Part shown: positions 34,894-42,746 of the stretch, in pieces
Layout of the letters: the number at the start of each line of letters is the position of its first letter
Position numbering within the stretch: the first letter of the stretch is position 1
Assembly: GCF_947166265.1 (NCBI RefSeq)
Contig: NZ_CAMVDO010000024.1
Span: 1 to 44,983 of the forward strand
Direction of reading: 5' to 3'
Length of the DNA stretch: 44,983 nt
Source of the DNA: an uncultured Fibrobacter sp.
Lineage (GTDB): Bacteria; Fibrobacterota; Fibrobacteria; Fibrobacterales; Fibrobacteraceae
Notes under the pieces: model-generated
The model's database searches: none
Told to the model about the DNA's origin: nothing
The model's input: the letters and a program-made list of their open reading frames with translations, nothing else
Program-made: the position numbers and the translations under genes

Positions 34894-35969
34894 TGCTTTA
34901 TATAGTCCTTACGGTTTTGGGGTGTCTAGCCATTTCGGCATTCTGTTCCGTGACAGAGGCTTCGTTTTATAGCGTGCCGCCGGCAATCATTGAGTCGCTT
35001 CAGAGACATAAGAAATTTACGGCTCGTTACATGGTGCATGTCAAGGAAAATATTGACCGATATATCGCATCGGTGCTAGTCGTGAATACGATAGCTAATA
35101 CGGTGGGGGCATCCCTTGCAACGGCGCTTGCCGTAAAGAACTTGCCTCCGATTGGACAAGTATCGCTTCCGATTATTCTTACGATCTTGATCCTGTTGTT
35201 TGGCGAAATCACTCCGAAGACTTTGGGCGTGAAGCAGGCAAAAATTGTGGCGCCCTTAGTGGCGGTACCTTTCTACTATATTACAATCGTTCTTTCCTGG
35301 ACGGGGGTCATTTGGCTTTGCCTGACGTTGACGAAACACTGGACTCGTGAAAAGGAAGACAAGAAGGATGTGAGCATCGATGACATTAACAGCCTTGTGA
35401 GCCTCGGGCTTCGCGAAGATGTCATTGACCGTCAGCAGTCTTTAGTCATCAAGAATATTCTTGCGCTAAAGTCTGTGCCGGTACGCAAGGTGATGACTCC
35501 GCGTCAGGTGGTATTTTCGCTCAAGGCAGATTCTACAATCGGTGAAACCTTGGATGAACGCGGTAACTGGCCGTTTTCGCGTGTTCCGCTTTATGAAAAG
35601 GAAAAGGACAACTGGATTGGAATTGTGCTACGCCGTGACGCCTATAACAAGCTTGCCGAAGGGTTGCGCGACGTGAAACTTCGGCAGATGATGCGCCCGC
35701 TGCAGCTGATTCCCGATAGCCTTACCTTGGACAAACTTCTGCTCCGCTTTTTAAAGCAACGTGGCCATATCGTGGGGGTTGTCGATGAATGGGGGGCGAT
35801 TGCCGGTATCGTAAGCCTAGAAGATGTGCTCGAAGAAATCCTCGGCCGTGAAATCGTCGATGAATATGACGAAGCGATTGACCTTCAGGAAACCGCCCGC
35901 CGCCGCTCCAAAGCCCTTGCCCGCATTCGCCAACAGAATAAGAAACAGAACATAGAACAGATACGTTGA
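34893..35969 (+). CDS. CNNM/HlyC-CorC-type transporter with DUF21 and CBS domains
   Basis: A 358-residue inner-membrane protein. The N-terminal DUF21/CNNM domain (about 1-150) has three or four helices with the signature VTEASFYSVPPA, VLVVNTIANTVGAS and LFGEITPKTLG. A CBS pair follows (about 190-320; VRKVMTPRQVVFSL and HIVGVVDEWGAIAGIVSLED). The C-terminal CorC_HlyC domain common in relatives is missing; the chain ends in a basic Gln/Arg-rich tail. Relatives handle magnesium or other divalent cations, and CBS domains sense nucleotides. The ATG overlaps the upstream stop by one base. Name and fold are firm; the ion is inferred from family. Confidence 0.9.
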   Translation: MLYIVLTVLGCLAISAFCSVTEASFYSVPPAIIESLQRHKKFTARYMVHVKENIDRYIASVLVVNTIANTVGASLATALAVKNLPPIGQVSLPIILTILILLFGEITPKTLGVKQAKIVAPLVAVPFYYITIVLSWTGVIWLCLTLTKHWTREKEDKKDVSIDDINSLVSLGLREDVIDRQQSLVIKNILALKSVPVRKVMTPRQVVFSLKADSTIGETLDERGNWPFSRVPLYEKEKDNWIGIVLRRDAYNKLAEGLRDVKLRQMMRPLQLIPDSLTLDKLLLRFLKQRGHIVGVVDEWGAIAGIVSLEDVLEEILGREIVDEYDEAIDLQETARRRSKALARIRQQNKKQNIEQIR

Positions 35970-35994
35970 GTCTTCCTGGACTCTCGAATAAAAT

Positions 35995-37143
35995 ATGACT
36001 TCTACAAAACCAAACTATTTCCCTGCGCTTGACGGTCTTCGTCTTCTCGCTAGCATAAACATTGTGATGCTTCACTTGGGTTCGTCGTCTGCCCTCAACT
36101 ACATGGCAGACTACAAGTGGATTATCCCCATTATCAATGCTCCCGCCTTTGCGGCAGGTATCTTCTATGTGCTTGCGGGTTTCCTTTTTGCAAGTAAATT
36201 CAGCGACCCGGAGCGCCGAATCCCGGTGGTCCCCTTCATGTTTTCCCGCATCGCGAAACTTTACCGTCTGCATTTTTTCATGACGCTTCTGATGTTCGTG
36301 GTACTGGTGTTCAAATTCAGCGGTTACACGCACTTGCCCGCCTTGAACGAAATTGGGGACTGCGCCGCGGCGGGCCTTGCCAAGATGACTCACCCGTGGC
36401 GAAGCCTTCTCTTGCACCTTTCGCTCACCTGGTCCATCGTTCCTGATTTGGGAATGAAACTGAATGAACCCTCGTGGTCGCTCACCAGTTTCTTTGTGTG
36501 CTATGCAGTGACTCCCTGGTTTAGCCGTTGGCTTTTCAAGCAGAGTAACCGTACACTTTGGGTATTGTTCGGGACGCTCTTTATTCCAGGAATTCTTTGG
36601 GCTACATTATTTGGTCTTTCCGATAACCTCTGGTTCGACAGTTACGATGCCAAGTACCGTTTCTTCCATATCTTTGCACCGGTTCGCATCTTTGAATACC
36701 TGTTCGGTATGGTGCTTTTTAGACTTTTCAAGGAAGGTCATTTCGATTTTCTGAAACGGAATTTTGCAAGCGGCGTTGCTCAGTTTGTGATGCTTGCCAC
36801 TTTGTACGGAAGCCTTTTTCTGATGCGTCCGGAACTTAATCCCGGCATCAATTATTTCTTCCATCATTCGCTTCCGATTATGCTGTACGGACTTTTTCTG
36901 GTTTCGCTCCTTACGGGAAAAGGTTTCATGGCTCGATTCTTCTGCATTGGCATTGTCCGTAAGATTGGCCGTGCGTCCTTCTATCCGTATCTGATTCACT
37001 TGCCGATCATCACGATCGCCTGGGGAATTTGTAACTTGAACCAACCCAAGAATACGGTCCTAATTCTTATTTTTATTTACACAGTGAGTACTCTTTACAG
37101 CGAATTTAAGGTTTGGCGGCGTAAAAAGGCGAAGGCAAAATGA
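35995..37143 (+). CDS. Acyltransferase family 3 membrane protein
   Basis: A 382-residue protein with about ten membrane helices. The start NYFPALDGLRLLASINIVMLHLG holds the family's Asp-Gly-Leu-Arg and His motif, and VLAGFLFASKF matches the GFL segment; SRIAKLYRLHFF supplies a conserved Arg. Relatives O-acetylate peptidoglycan or polysaccharides. It is much less AT-rich than the acyltransferase at 25357 and not a close copy. It follows the CNNM gene by 25 bases, probably in one transcript. The acyl acceptor is unknown. Confidence 0.88.
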   Translation: MTSTKPNYFPALDGLRLLASINIVMLHLGSSSALNYMADYKWIIPIINAPAFAAGIFYVLAGFLFASKFSDPERRIPVVPFMFSRIAKLYRLHFFMTLLMFVVLVFKFSGYTHLPALNEIGDCAAAGLAKMTHPWRSLLLHLSLTWSIVPDLGMKLNEPSWSLTSFFVCYAVTPWFSRWLFKQSNRTLWVLFGTLFIPGILWATLFGLSDNLWFDSYDAKYRFFHIFAPVRIFEYLFGMVLFRLFKEGHFDFLKRNFASGVAQFVMLATLYGSLFLMRPELNPGINYFFHHSLPIMLYGLFLVSLLTGKGFMARFFCIGIVRKIGRASFYPYLIHLPIITIAWGICNLNQPKNTVLILIFIYTVSTLYSEFKVWRRKKAKAK

Positions 37144-37207
37144 TTTTTACTTGCCATTACGGAATAAATAGTTAAACTTGAAAGGATTATTATTTCAAGA
37201 GGTTCGT

Positions 37208-38326
37208 ATGAAATTACTCTACCTGGCAGCTCCGGTGTGTTTTGCGATTGCCCTTACGGCATGCGGCGATGACTCGTCGAGCGCATCGAATGTGAATTCC
37301 GACAATCTGCCGGCACAGGATTCTTCTGTGACCGATACGCCTACGGTCAATCCCGATAGTGCTTCTGTTCCTGCGGATTCCGTGTCTAAGGATTCCCTTC
37401 AGCAGGATACGACTACGTCTAATCCCACGGATAGCCTTCCGCCGACTCCGCAGGATTCCGTACCGTCGGATCCTCAAAATCAGGAACCGTCGGATCCTTA
37501 TGCGGTCGGAACGGATATCGATGAACCGTCGTACACGTCCACCTGCCAGGTGACTCCGTTAGAAAACGGTAAGGGTGACGGCGTGTGGTGCGACACTACC
37601 TATGCGGGGCCGATTTTCTATGATACGGATGAATCCGTCTATGACCCGACCGCCGACAATGGGGCCAATTTCGTCAGCATCAACAAGGTTTTTGAAGCAT
37701 TGAAACCGAACGACAGGGTTGTATTTGTCTTGCGTCATGCCGATAGGCAGGAAAGTGCCGGAAAAACCTCCCACTTGACAGATGTCGGTATCTTCCAGGC
37801 GCAGAGTGTCGGAAAAAAGATTGCGTCTACGGAGCCGGCGTATTACGCTCATTCCGAATATGTCCGTACACGCGAAACGCTTGAAAATATTGCCGTAGGT
37901 CGTGGTGAAACAGAGTTTACGCATGATGCGTATCCGATTCTGAATGGCAGCTGGTATATCAAGGATAATGACAAGTATAACGAATACAAGTCGACCGGCA
38001 CGGATATGAATTTCACGGTGACTACGGAGTGGGCCTACGAAGGAAATTATGCGGATGCGTTCTATGATCTGGATGAACGCACCAAGCAGTTCGTGGACGA
38101 TTTTCTGGTGGATGTCATTTCAAAGAAAGCCCGTATAAGCGTGGTTTGCTCGCATGACCAGTTCATCGTTCCGCTGGTAGTTTCTATTTCGAATCGCCAG
38201 ATTGGCTTGCGCTTTTATGACAATCGCTCCTGGATTTATTACCTAGCGGGTATGGCGGTTATCATCGGTGAAAATGGCGAAAAGACGCTTGTTCCGGTGA
38301 AGGGACTTCATTCGGGAACGAACTGA
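37208..38326 (+). CDS. Histidine-phosphatase-family lipoprotein
   Basis: A 372-residue lipoprotein. The ATG at 37208 follows AAGAGG at 37197-37202 and gives a lipobox ending ALTAC with an Asp/Ser tail; the longer in-frame start at 37178 is unlikely. A low-complexity Pro/Asp/Ser/Thr linker of about 90 residues leads to a phosphoglycerate-mutase-like domain (about 160-370): VVFVLRHADRQE with Arg176 and phospho-acceptor His177, HSEYVRTRETLENI with the conserved Arg, and VVCSHDQFIV with His316. Active-site residues are all kept. The enzyme should hydrolyse a phosphate ester at the cell surface or in the periplasm. Followed by a strong terminator. Confidence 0.87.
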   Translation: MKLLYLAAPVCFAIALTACGDDSSSASNVNSDNLPAQDSSVTDTPTVNPDSASVPADSVSKDSLQQDTTTSNPTDSLPPTPQDSVPSDPQNQEPSDPYAVGTDIDEPSYTSTCQVTPLENGKGDGVWCDTTYAGPIFYDTDESVYDPTADNGANFVSINKVFEALKPNDRVVFVLRHADRQESAGKTSHLTDVGIFQAQSVGKKIASTEPAYYAHSEYVRTRETLENIAVGRGETEFTHDAYPILNGSWYIKDNDKYNEYKSTGTDMNFTVTTEWAYEGNYADAFYDLDERTKQFVDDFLVDVISKKARISVVCSHDQFIVPLVVSISNRQIGLRFYDNRSWIYYLAGMAVIIGENGEKTLVPVKGLHSGTN

Positions 38327-38356
38327 TTTAAAAGTCGTTCGAAATGGTGGATTAAG

Positions 38357-38387
38357 AAAAAGGATGCGTTTTATACGCATCCTTTTC
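38357..38387. terminator. Bidirectional intrinsic terminator between convergent genes
   Basis: AAAAGGATGCGT at 38358-38369 pairs over 12 bases with ACGCATCCTTTT at 38375-38386 around a five-base loop. A and T runs flank it, so it can act on both the phosphatase gene (+) and the MFS transporter gene (-). Confidence 0.85.
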
Positions 38388-38418
38388 TAAGTTCTGCCAA
38401 TTTGCGACTATGTCGCTT

Positions 38419-39810
38419 TTACATTTCTTCGAGTTCCTTGCCCTTCGTCTCCTTGATGAACCTTGCTACGAAGAAGATACTGAAGATGGCACAGAGCGAG
38501 TAGATGCCGTAGGTGGGGCCGACACCGATGCCGTCCTTGCCGGTAAGCACCGGGAATGTCCAGGTGACAATGAAGTTTGCGAACCACTGGGCCAGTCCGC
38601 AAATGGCGATTGCCATGGTGCGGATGCGGTTGTTGAACATTTCGCCAAGCATCACCCACATGACCGGTCCCCACGTTGCAGCGAAGAAGGTGATGTAGAG
38701 GTTTGCGGCAATCAGTGCGACGATGGCTGCGTGTCCAGGAATGGTTCCGTCGGCGCCAGCGCTCATGAAGCAGATGGTGAGTGTACTCAGGGTGATCGCC
38801 ATGCCGATACTACCGATCAACAGGAGCGGTTTACGACCAATCTTGTCAATCAGCAATATGGCGACAACCGTCATTACCATGTTCACAACACTCGAAATCA
38901 CGCTCGTGAGGAAGGCGTCACTTTCACCAAATCCTACACTTTGCCATAGCATGGTTCCGTAGTAGAAAATCACGTTGATGCCTACGAACTGTTGCAAGAT
39001 GGCGAGCCCGAAGCCTGCCCACATGACGGGGGCGATACGTTCCTTGCCGTTGATAATGACAATCAGGTCTGTGAATTTGGCACGCTTCTTGTTCGTGAAA
39101 GTAGACTGAATTGCTTCGACTTCCTCGTTGACGGTATCCGCGTTAATCTGGGCGAGGACTTTCTTGGCTTCGTCAAGAAGGCCCTTGCGAATAAGGTATC
39201 GGGGCGATTCGGGGAGTTTCCAGGCGGCATAGCCGTAAAGAACGGATGGAATGATTTCGACCCAGAACATAATCTGCCAAGCCTTGATGTTTCCAATCAT
39301 GGGGGCGTTTGCGGAACCTGCAATGCGCACAATCAAGTAGTTTGAAAGGAGCGCTACGAAAATACCGATCACAATTGCGAACTGTTGCATCGATCCCAGT
39401 CGTCCGCGTAGATGGGCGGGGGCCGTTTCTGCAATGTAAATCGGGGCGACAATACTGGCCATGCCGATGCCTAGGCCTCCGATCACGCGCCACATGATAA
39501 AGTCTGGAATGCCGAATGGAATGCCCGAGCCGATGGCGCTCAGCAGGAACAGGTCAGATGCAAACAGCATGCACTTTACGCGACCGAATGCGTCGGCGAT
39601 TCGCCCTGCAAAAAAAGCACCGATGGCAGCGCCAATCAGTGCTAGCGAAACAGACCACGCGAGTTCATAGTCCGTCGCGTTAAAGTGGGCTTTAAGGGCT
39701 CCGTTTGCACCGTTAATCACGGATGAGTCGAAACCGAAGAGGAATCCGCCGATAGCTGCGGATAGGGTAATCAGCACGATGTGCTTGAAATTGGAGTTTG
39801 CATTAGTCAT
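38419..39810 (-). CDS. Sugar-porter family MFS transporter
   Basis: A 463-residue, 12-helix transporter of the GLUT/XylE type that brings in a monosaccharide with a proton or other ion. The sugar-porter signatures are present: GRIADAFGR between helices 2 and 3, KLPESPRYLIRKG after helix 6, LQQFVGINVIFYYG in helix 7, DKIGRKPLL between helices 8 and 9, and KETKGKELEEM at the end, where the usual PETKG has lost its Pro. A palindromic operator-like site lies 106-124 bases upstream of its ATG. It is the only sugar importer in the window. The sugar cannot be named from sequence. Confidence 0.92.
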   Translation of the reverse strand: MTNANSNFKHIVLITLSAAIGGFLFGFDSSVINGANGALKAHFNATDYELAWSVSLALIGAAIGAFFAGRIADAFGRVKCMLFASDLFLLSAIGSGIPFGIPDFIMWRVIGGLGIGMASIVAPIYIAETAPAHLRGRLGSMQQFAIVIGIFVALLSNYLIVRIAGSANAPMIGNIKAWQIMFWVEIIPSVLYGYAAWKLPESPRYLIRKGLLDEAKKVLAQINADTVNEEVEAIQSTFTNKKRAKFTDLIVIINGKERIAPVMWAGFGLAILQQFVGINVIFYYGTMLWQSVGFGESDAFLTSVISSVVNMVMTVVAILLIDKIGRKPLLLIGSIGMAITLSTLTICFMSAGADGTIPGHAAIVALIAANLYITFFAATWGPVMWVMLGEMFNNRIRTMAIAICGLAQWFANFIVTWTFPVLTGKDGIGVGPTYGIYSLCAIFSIFFVARFIKETKGKELEEM

Positions 39811-39860
39811 ATATATCTCATATTGCTAAGGTAATCCCTTATAATATATTCGAATAATGC

Positions 39861-39901
39861 AAAAAATCCTAGAATAAATAATCAAAATAGAAGGATTTTT
39901 T
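39861..39901 (-). terminator. AT-rich hairpin after the LamG-like lipoprotein gene
   Basis: AAAAAATCCT at 39861-39870 and AGGATTTTTT at 39892-39901 form a ten-pair stem with a 21-base loop. On the minus strand it follows the lipoprotein gene and ends in a T run. The long loop and AT-rich stem make it a moderate candidate. Confidence 0.4.
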
Positions 39902-39915
39902 TATTCCAAACTGGA

Positions 39916-39934
39916 CTATTCCAAATTGGAATAG
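39916..39934. promoter_or_regulatory. Operator-like palindrome upstream of the sugar transporter
   Basis: CTATTCCAAATTGGAATAG is a palindrome with nine-base arms around one central base. A partial second copy (TTCCA-N3-TGGA) lies next to it at 39904-39915. A near-identical palindrome stands before the protease gene at 42695-42711. It sits 106 bases before the transporter start and just past the end of the lipoprotein gene. Confidence 0.55.
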
Positions 39935-39939
39935 TGCCC

Positions 39940-41580
39940 TTAGAACTTCTGGTAGTGCTCAAAGGTGGTCTCTTTCGCTTTCTTCTGCAACTCGTAGAAA
40001 GCGCGTTGCCATGCCTTGAGGCGCATCCAGTTCTTTTCATTTTCCTTGCGGATGAAATTTCCGAAGGAATAGATGATGAGTTGATCCAGGTCGTGATTTC
40101 CGAGTTCGAAACCATTCAATCCGTAGAACTTATTTGAAAGCTTGAGGTCTGTGGAGCGGATGCTCTTTCCGTCGACGCTAATGTCCAGGTGCTTCTTGTG
40201 GATGACGAGTGAATAATAATGCTGCTTTCCGTCCAGAATTTTCGCCTTGCCGAATTCTGTTTCTGCGGTGGATGCGGAATCGATGCCATTGTAAATCTTG
40301 GTGCATAGCGACTTTTTATCGCTTTCGCATTGGCGGATTTCAAAGCCCAGCTTGCCGTTGCTTGAAAGGGATGATGCGAGTACGCTATTATCTGCTGTAA
40401 GATCATTTCCGTTCAGGGTAATCCAGAAACCGATAGCGAAGCTGCTGTCGTCCGAGAATACGTTCAGTTCCTTGAACCTGTCACGTATGGTCGAAGCCCT
40501 GACGTTAAGGGAGTCGCTCCCGTTAAAGTTCCTGACGAAGCGGATCCTGTCTTCGGGGTAAATGTCGATGGAGCCCGGTGCGCCGTACAGCTTCTTGATG
40601 GTGATGGACTTGCTGATGCTGGGGACTGTCACGAAGAACACACTCTTGATGTTGTCCAAGACCCATGTCGATGAGGTGTCAATGGAGTGCTCGTATGCGT
40701 TTGCCCATGGCAACAGGGATCCGTCCGGACCCATGAATCCGTCGTCGTGAGTGTAGCTTACGGTGCGGTCGGTGTTGAAGAATACGGGAACAATCAGGGA
40801 ATCGAGAGTCTTGTCGTCAAGGGAATCCATCTCGCTTATCTTGGGAAGCGAAATGACTTCTTCGCCGATGACTTTTGCAAGAACGCTGTCTTTTACGACG
40901 AGTGTTCCGTCGGAGTACAGGTCCCATTCGACGGGAATGCTCTTTACTCCGCTTTCGTTGGCAATTTCAATTTGTGTAATCGTGGTGTAGGTGTATCCGT
41001 CGTGATTGGCGGGAATTCCGGTGATGGTGATGTATTCCTCGTCTTTGTTTTCTTCGGTGATGGCGGCGCACGAAAGTGTTCCGGTGATGCAGAGCGTGTC
41101 ACCGACGGAAAGTCCGTTGTAACGGGGCGATAGCAGAATGGTCCCTGCCGGACCGATGGCGATGGAATTGTATTTGTTTTCCGGCGTCAGGCGCGTCATG
41201 CCTGCCCAGGTGGTGTCGTGACGTTCAAAGGTCGCTACAACGCTGTAGGCATCGGTGGGGGCTGCCACAAAGGTAAAATCTCCGTTGTCATCCGAGGTAG
41301 TGGAGTCGACGATGATAGTGCGGCCGTTGACGACCTTGGTGAGGGCGACAATAGCGTGGGGGTATTTCTTGGCTTCGATAGAATAGTCGAAGTTGTTGTA
41401 AATGTGCCCGCTAAGGGTGTCTGTCGAGGCCGTCTGCCCCGATTCGGTTTCGGATATTACGCCCGCGGTACTCGTGCTGTCGCTACAGGCCGCAAGGAAT
41501 ACCAGGAATGTAGCCGCGATAAAGAGGATAATTCCTGATGTATTCTCTCGTCTTTCGTCTCTCGTCTTTCGTCTAAACAT
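39940..41580 (-). CDS. LamG-like lipoprotein with N-terminal carboxypeptidase-regulatory-like domain
   Basis: A 546-residue lipoprotein (lipobox FLAAC, Cys32) preceded by AAGAGG five bases before its ATG. After a Ser/Thr/Glu linker comes a small beta domain (about 55-150; LSGHIYNNFDYSIEAKKYPH, DNGDFTFVAAPTDAYSVVAT) like the carboxypeptidase regulatory fold. The C-terminal 200 residues (SFAIGFWITLNGND, GKLGFEIRQC, KQHYYSLVIHKKHLDISVDG) form a concanavalin/LamG-like jelly roll that could bind carbohydrate. The middle is unassigned. The first 14 residues, all charged (RRKTRDERRE), are encoded by a tandem 14-base repeat. The TIGR02147 regulator lies upstream on the same strand, 138 bases away. 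A surface carbohydrate-binding role is inferred from the fold. Confidence 0.75.
   Translation of the reverse strand: MFRRKTRDERRENTSGIILFIAATFLVFLAACSDSTSTAGVISETESGQTASTDTLSGHIYNNFDYSIEAKKYPHAIVALTKVVNGRTIIVDSTTSDDNGDFTFVAAPTDAYSVVATFERHDTTWAGMTRLTPENKYNSIAIGPAGTILLSPRYNGLSVGDTLCITGTLSCAAITEENKDEEYITITGIPANHDGYTYTTITQIEIANESGVKSIPVEWDLYSDGTLVVKDSVLAKVIGEEVISLPKISEMDSLDDKTLDSLIVPVFFNTDRTVSYTHDDGFMGPDGSLLPWANAYEHSIDTSSTWVLDNIKSVFFVTVPSISKSITIKKLYGAPGSIDIYPEDRIRFVRNFNGSDSLNVRASTIRDRFKELNVFSDDSSFAIGFWITLNGNDLTADNSVLASSLSSNGKLGFEIRQCESDKKSLCTKIYNGIDSASTAETEFGKAKILDGKQHYYSLVIHKKHLDISVDGKSIRSTDLKLSNKFYGLNGFELGNHDLDQLIIYSFGNFIRKENEKNWMRLKAWQRAFYELQKKAKETTFEHYQKF
41547..41574 (-). repeat. Tandem 14-base repeat inside a lipoprotein start
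   Basis: AGACGAAAGACGAG occurs twice head to tail without mismatch on the minus strand. It encodes residues 3 to about 11 of the lipoprotein, its positively charged n-region, shifting frame between copies because 14 is not a multiple of three. Confidence 0.85.
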
Positions 41581-41591
41581 AAAAACCTCTT

Positions 41592-41670
41592 GGATCCTTC
41601 GACTTCGCCCTTCGACGCGCTTCGCTTGCTCAGGGACCTTAATAAGGTTGGGGAGCTTGTCGAACCTTGC
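41592..41670. repeat. REP-like intergenic element
   Basis: The stretch holds CCTTCGAC at 41597 and CCCTTCGAC at 41608, GCTCAGGGACCTT at 41628-41640, an ACCTT-AAT-AAGGT mini-palindrome at 41637-41649, and AGCTTGTCGAA at 41654-41664. Left and right arms form an imperfect inverted repeat. It resembles the widespread REP-type sequences containing TTCGAC and CTCAGGGACC, as I recall them. It lies in the leader region of the lipoprotein gene. Confidence 0.6.
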
Positions 41671-41690
41671 TTAGGATGCTCTAGCTTCTG

Positions 41691-41718
41691 TTCATTCTTA
41701 ATTCTTCATTTTTAATTT
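41691..41718. repeat. AT-rich intergenic repeat, copy 2
   Basis: TTCATTCTTA followed by ATTCTTCATTTTTAATTT at 41701-41718. The latter 18 bases are identical to 6534-6551. It abuts the stop codon of the TIGR02147 gene, as copy 1 abuts the end of ptsI. Confidence 0.55.
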
Positions 41719-42558
41719 CTATTCAAGATTTGAGAACAGGTGGATGTTCATCTGGTAAACTCCGTCGGCTTTTTCCTTGTCGCCAGCGATAATCTGTCTT
41801 GCCTTCTTCTTGAATTCCTGTAATTCCTCTTCGAGTTTCTTGTACGCTTCGCTTGAAATGCTGAAGGTGAGTGTGCTCATGACAGTTGGTCTTTTCGGAG
41901 GCGTCATCAGGGCCTGTTTCGAAAGCTCGAAACACTGTAGCTGGTATTGCTTGATGAGTTCCGCATTGTTGTAAGGTCCGCTGCTAATGCTTTCCTGTGT
42001 AGGTTTCCAGAAACCCGCTTCGTTTTTGCGGATAAGTCCGAGCCTCTCTAGCAGGGAGAGCGATTCCTTAAGCTTGCCGAGCGGGACTTTCGGAAAGATT
42101 CTCTTTTGCACGGGAGTCATGTCGTCATCTACGTCCATCGCGTCGAGTATTGCGAATAGGGCGCTGTTGTACCAGTGGCTGTAGTATTCGTAGGCGTCTT
42201 CGTTGACGATGTGCTGCGGGTTCGGGTGCTGTTTCAGTATTTCTTGCATCGCCGTCTGGCGTGCCGAATCGCTTTTAGCTTGGTCGAATTCCACCAGAGT
42301 TTCAAAATATTTGGCTTCTTTCTTGTCGAGTTCAAGAATCTCGATAAACTTTTGCGCCATGCGGGGGCTGACCTTTTTCCCTCTGAGAACATCGGCGAAG
42401 TAACTGCGGCTTTTTTCGAGGCCGAGCAAGTTGCAGATTTCGGTACGTGTAAAACTAGGCTCCGCCTTTACGCGAACGGCCTGGTATTCTTCCAGAAACT
42501 TGCGAAAGTGTGTAAACTGGTATATGTCTAAAAAGCGATTCACGTTCTTAATATACAT
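41719..42558 (-). CDS. TIGR02147/DUF4423-family putative transcriptional regulator
   Basis: A 279-residue protein of a family expanded in Fibrobacter. The N-terminus has a helix-turn-helix-like region (about 15-85; FTRTEICNLLGLEKSRSYFADVL, then GKKVSPRMAQKFIEIL) that reads like a Cro-type DNA-binding fold. The C-terminal DUF4423 portion has the usual WYNSALFAILD and LGKLKESLSLLERLGLIRKN (a winged-helix-like segment) and a final coiled-coil-like stretch. The start is ATG 42558. A TGAGAACAT direct repeat lies in its promoter region, the nearer copy eight bases before the ATG, suggesting self-regulation. Targets are unknown; adjacent surface-protein genes are candidates. Confidence 0.88.
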   Translation of the reverse strand: MYIKNVNRFLDIYQFTHFRKFLEEYQAVRVKAEPSFTRTEICNLLGLEKSRSYFADVLRGKKVSPRMAQKFIEILELDKKEAKYFETLVEFDQAKSDSARQTAMQEILKQHPNPQHIVNEDAYEYYSHWYNSALFAILDAMDVDDDMTPVQKRIFPKVPLGKLKESLSLLERLGLIRKNEAGFWKPTQESISSGPYNNAELIKQYQLQCFELSKQALMTPPKRPTVMSTLTFSISSEAYKKLEEELQEFKKKARQIIAGDKEKADGVYQMNIHLFSNLE

Positions 42559-42565
42559 AAATTTT

Positions 42566-42633
42566 TGAGAACATGAAAGGGGAGGTTATTGAAAATTTAA
42601 GAGTAAATGTTGAAAATGTGAGAACATTTGTTC
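42566..42633. promoter_or_regulatory. Direct-repeat operator candidate for the TIGR02147 gene
   Basis: TGAGAACAT occurs at 42566-42574 and 42619-42627, 53 bases apart, about five helical turns, so on the same face of DNA. The farther copy continues into a palindrome, GAACA-TT-TGTTC at 42622-42633. The nearer one is eight bases upstream of the regulator's ATG. The placement suits a repressor binding its own promoter. Confidence 0.45.
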
Positions 42634-42694
42634 CGCGGCTAGTCCATTTACTGGTTGAAGCCCGCTTTTTTGCACGATGATAACGCTTTTTTAC

Positions 42695-42711
42695 TATTCC
42701 AATTTGGAATA
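42695..42711. promoter_or_regulatory. Operator-like palindrome upstream of the M6-type protease
   Basis: TATTCCAATTTGGAATA has eight-base arms around one central base. It differs from the site at 39916-39934 only at the centre and the outermost positions. It ends 35 bases before the protease ATG at 42747, close to a candidate -7 box, TATTTTTG at 42729-42736. Confidence 0.55.
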
Positions 42712-42746
42712 TTTGCTTGAAAAAGGGCTATTTTTGTAACAGTAAT

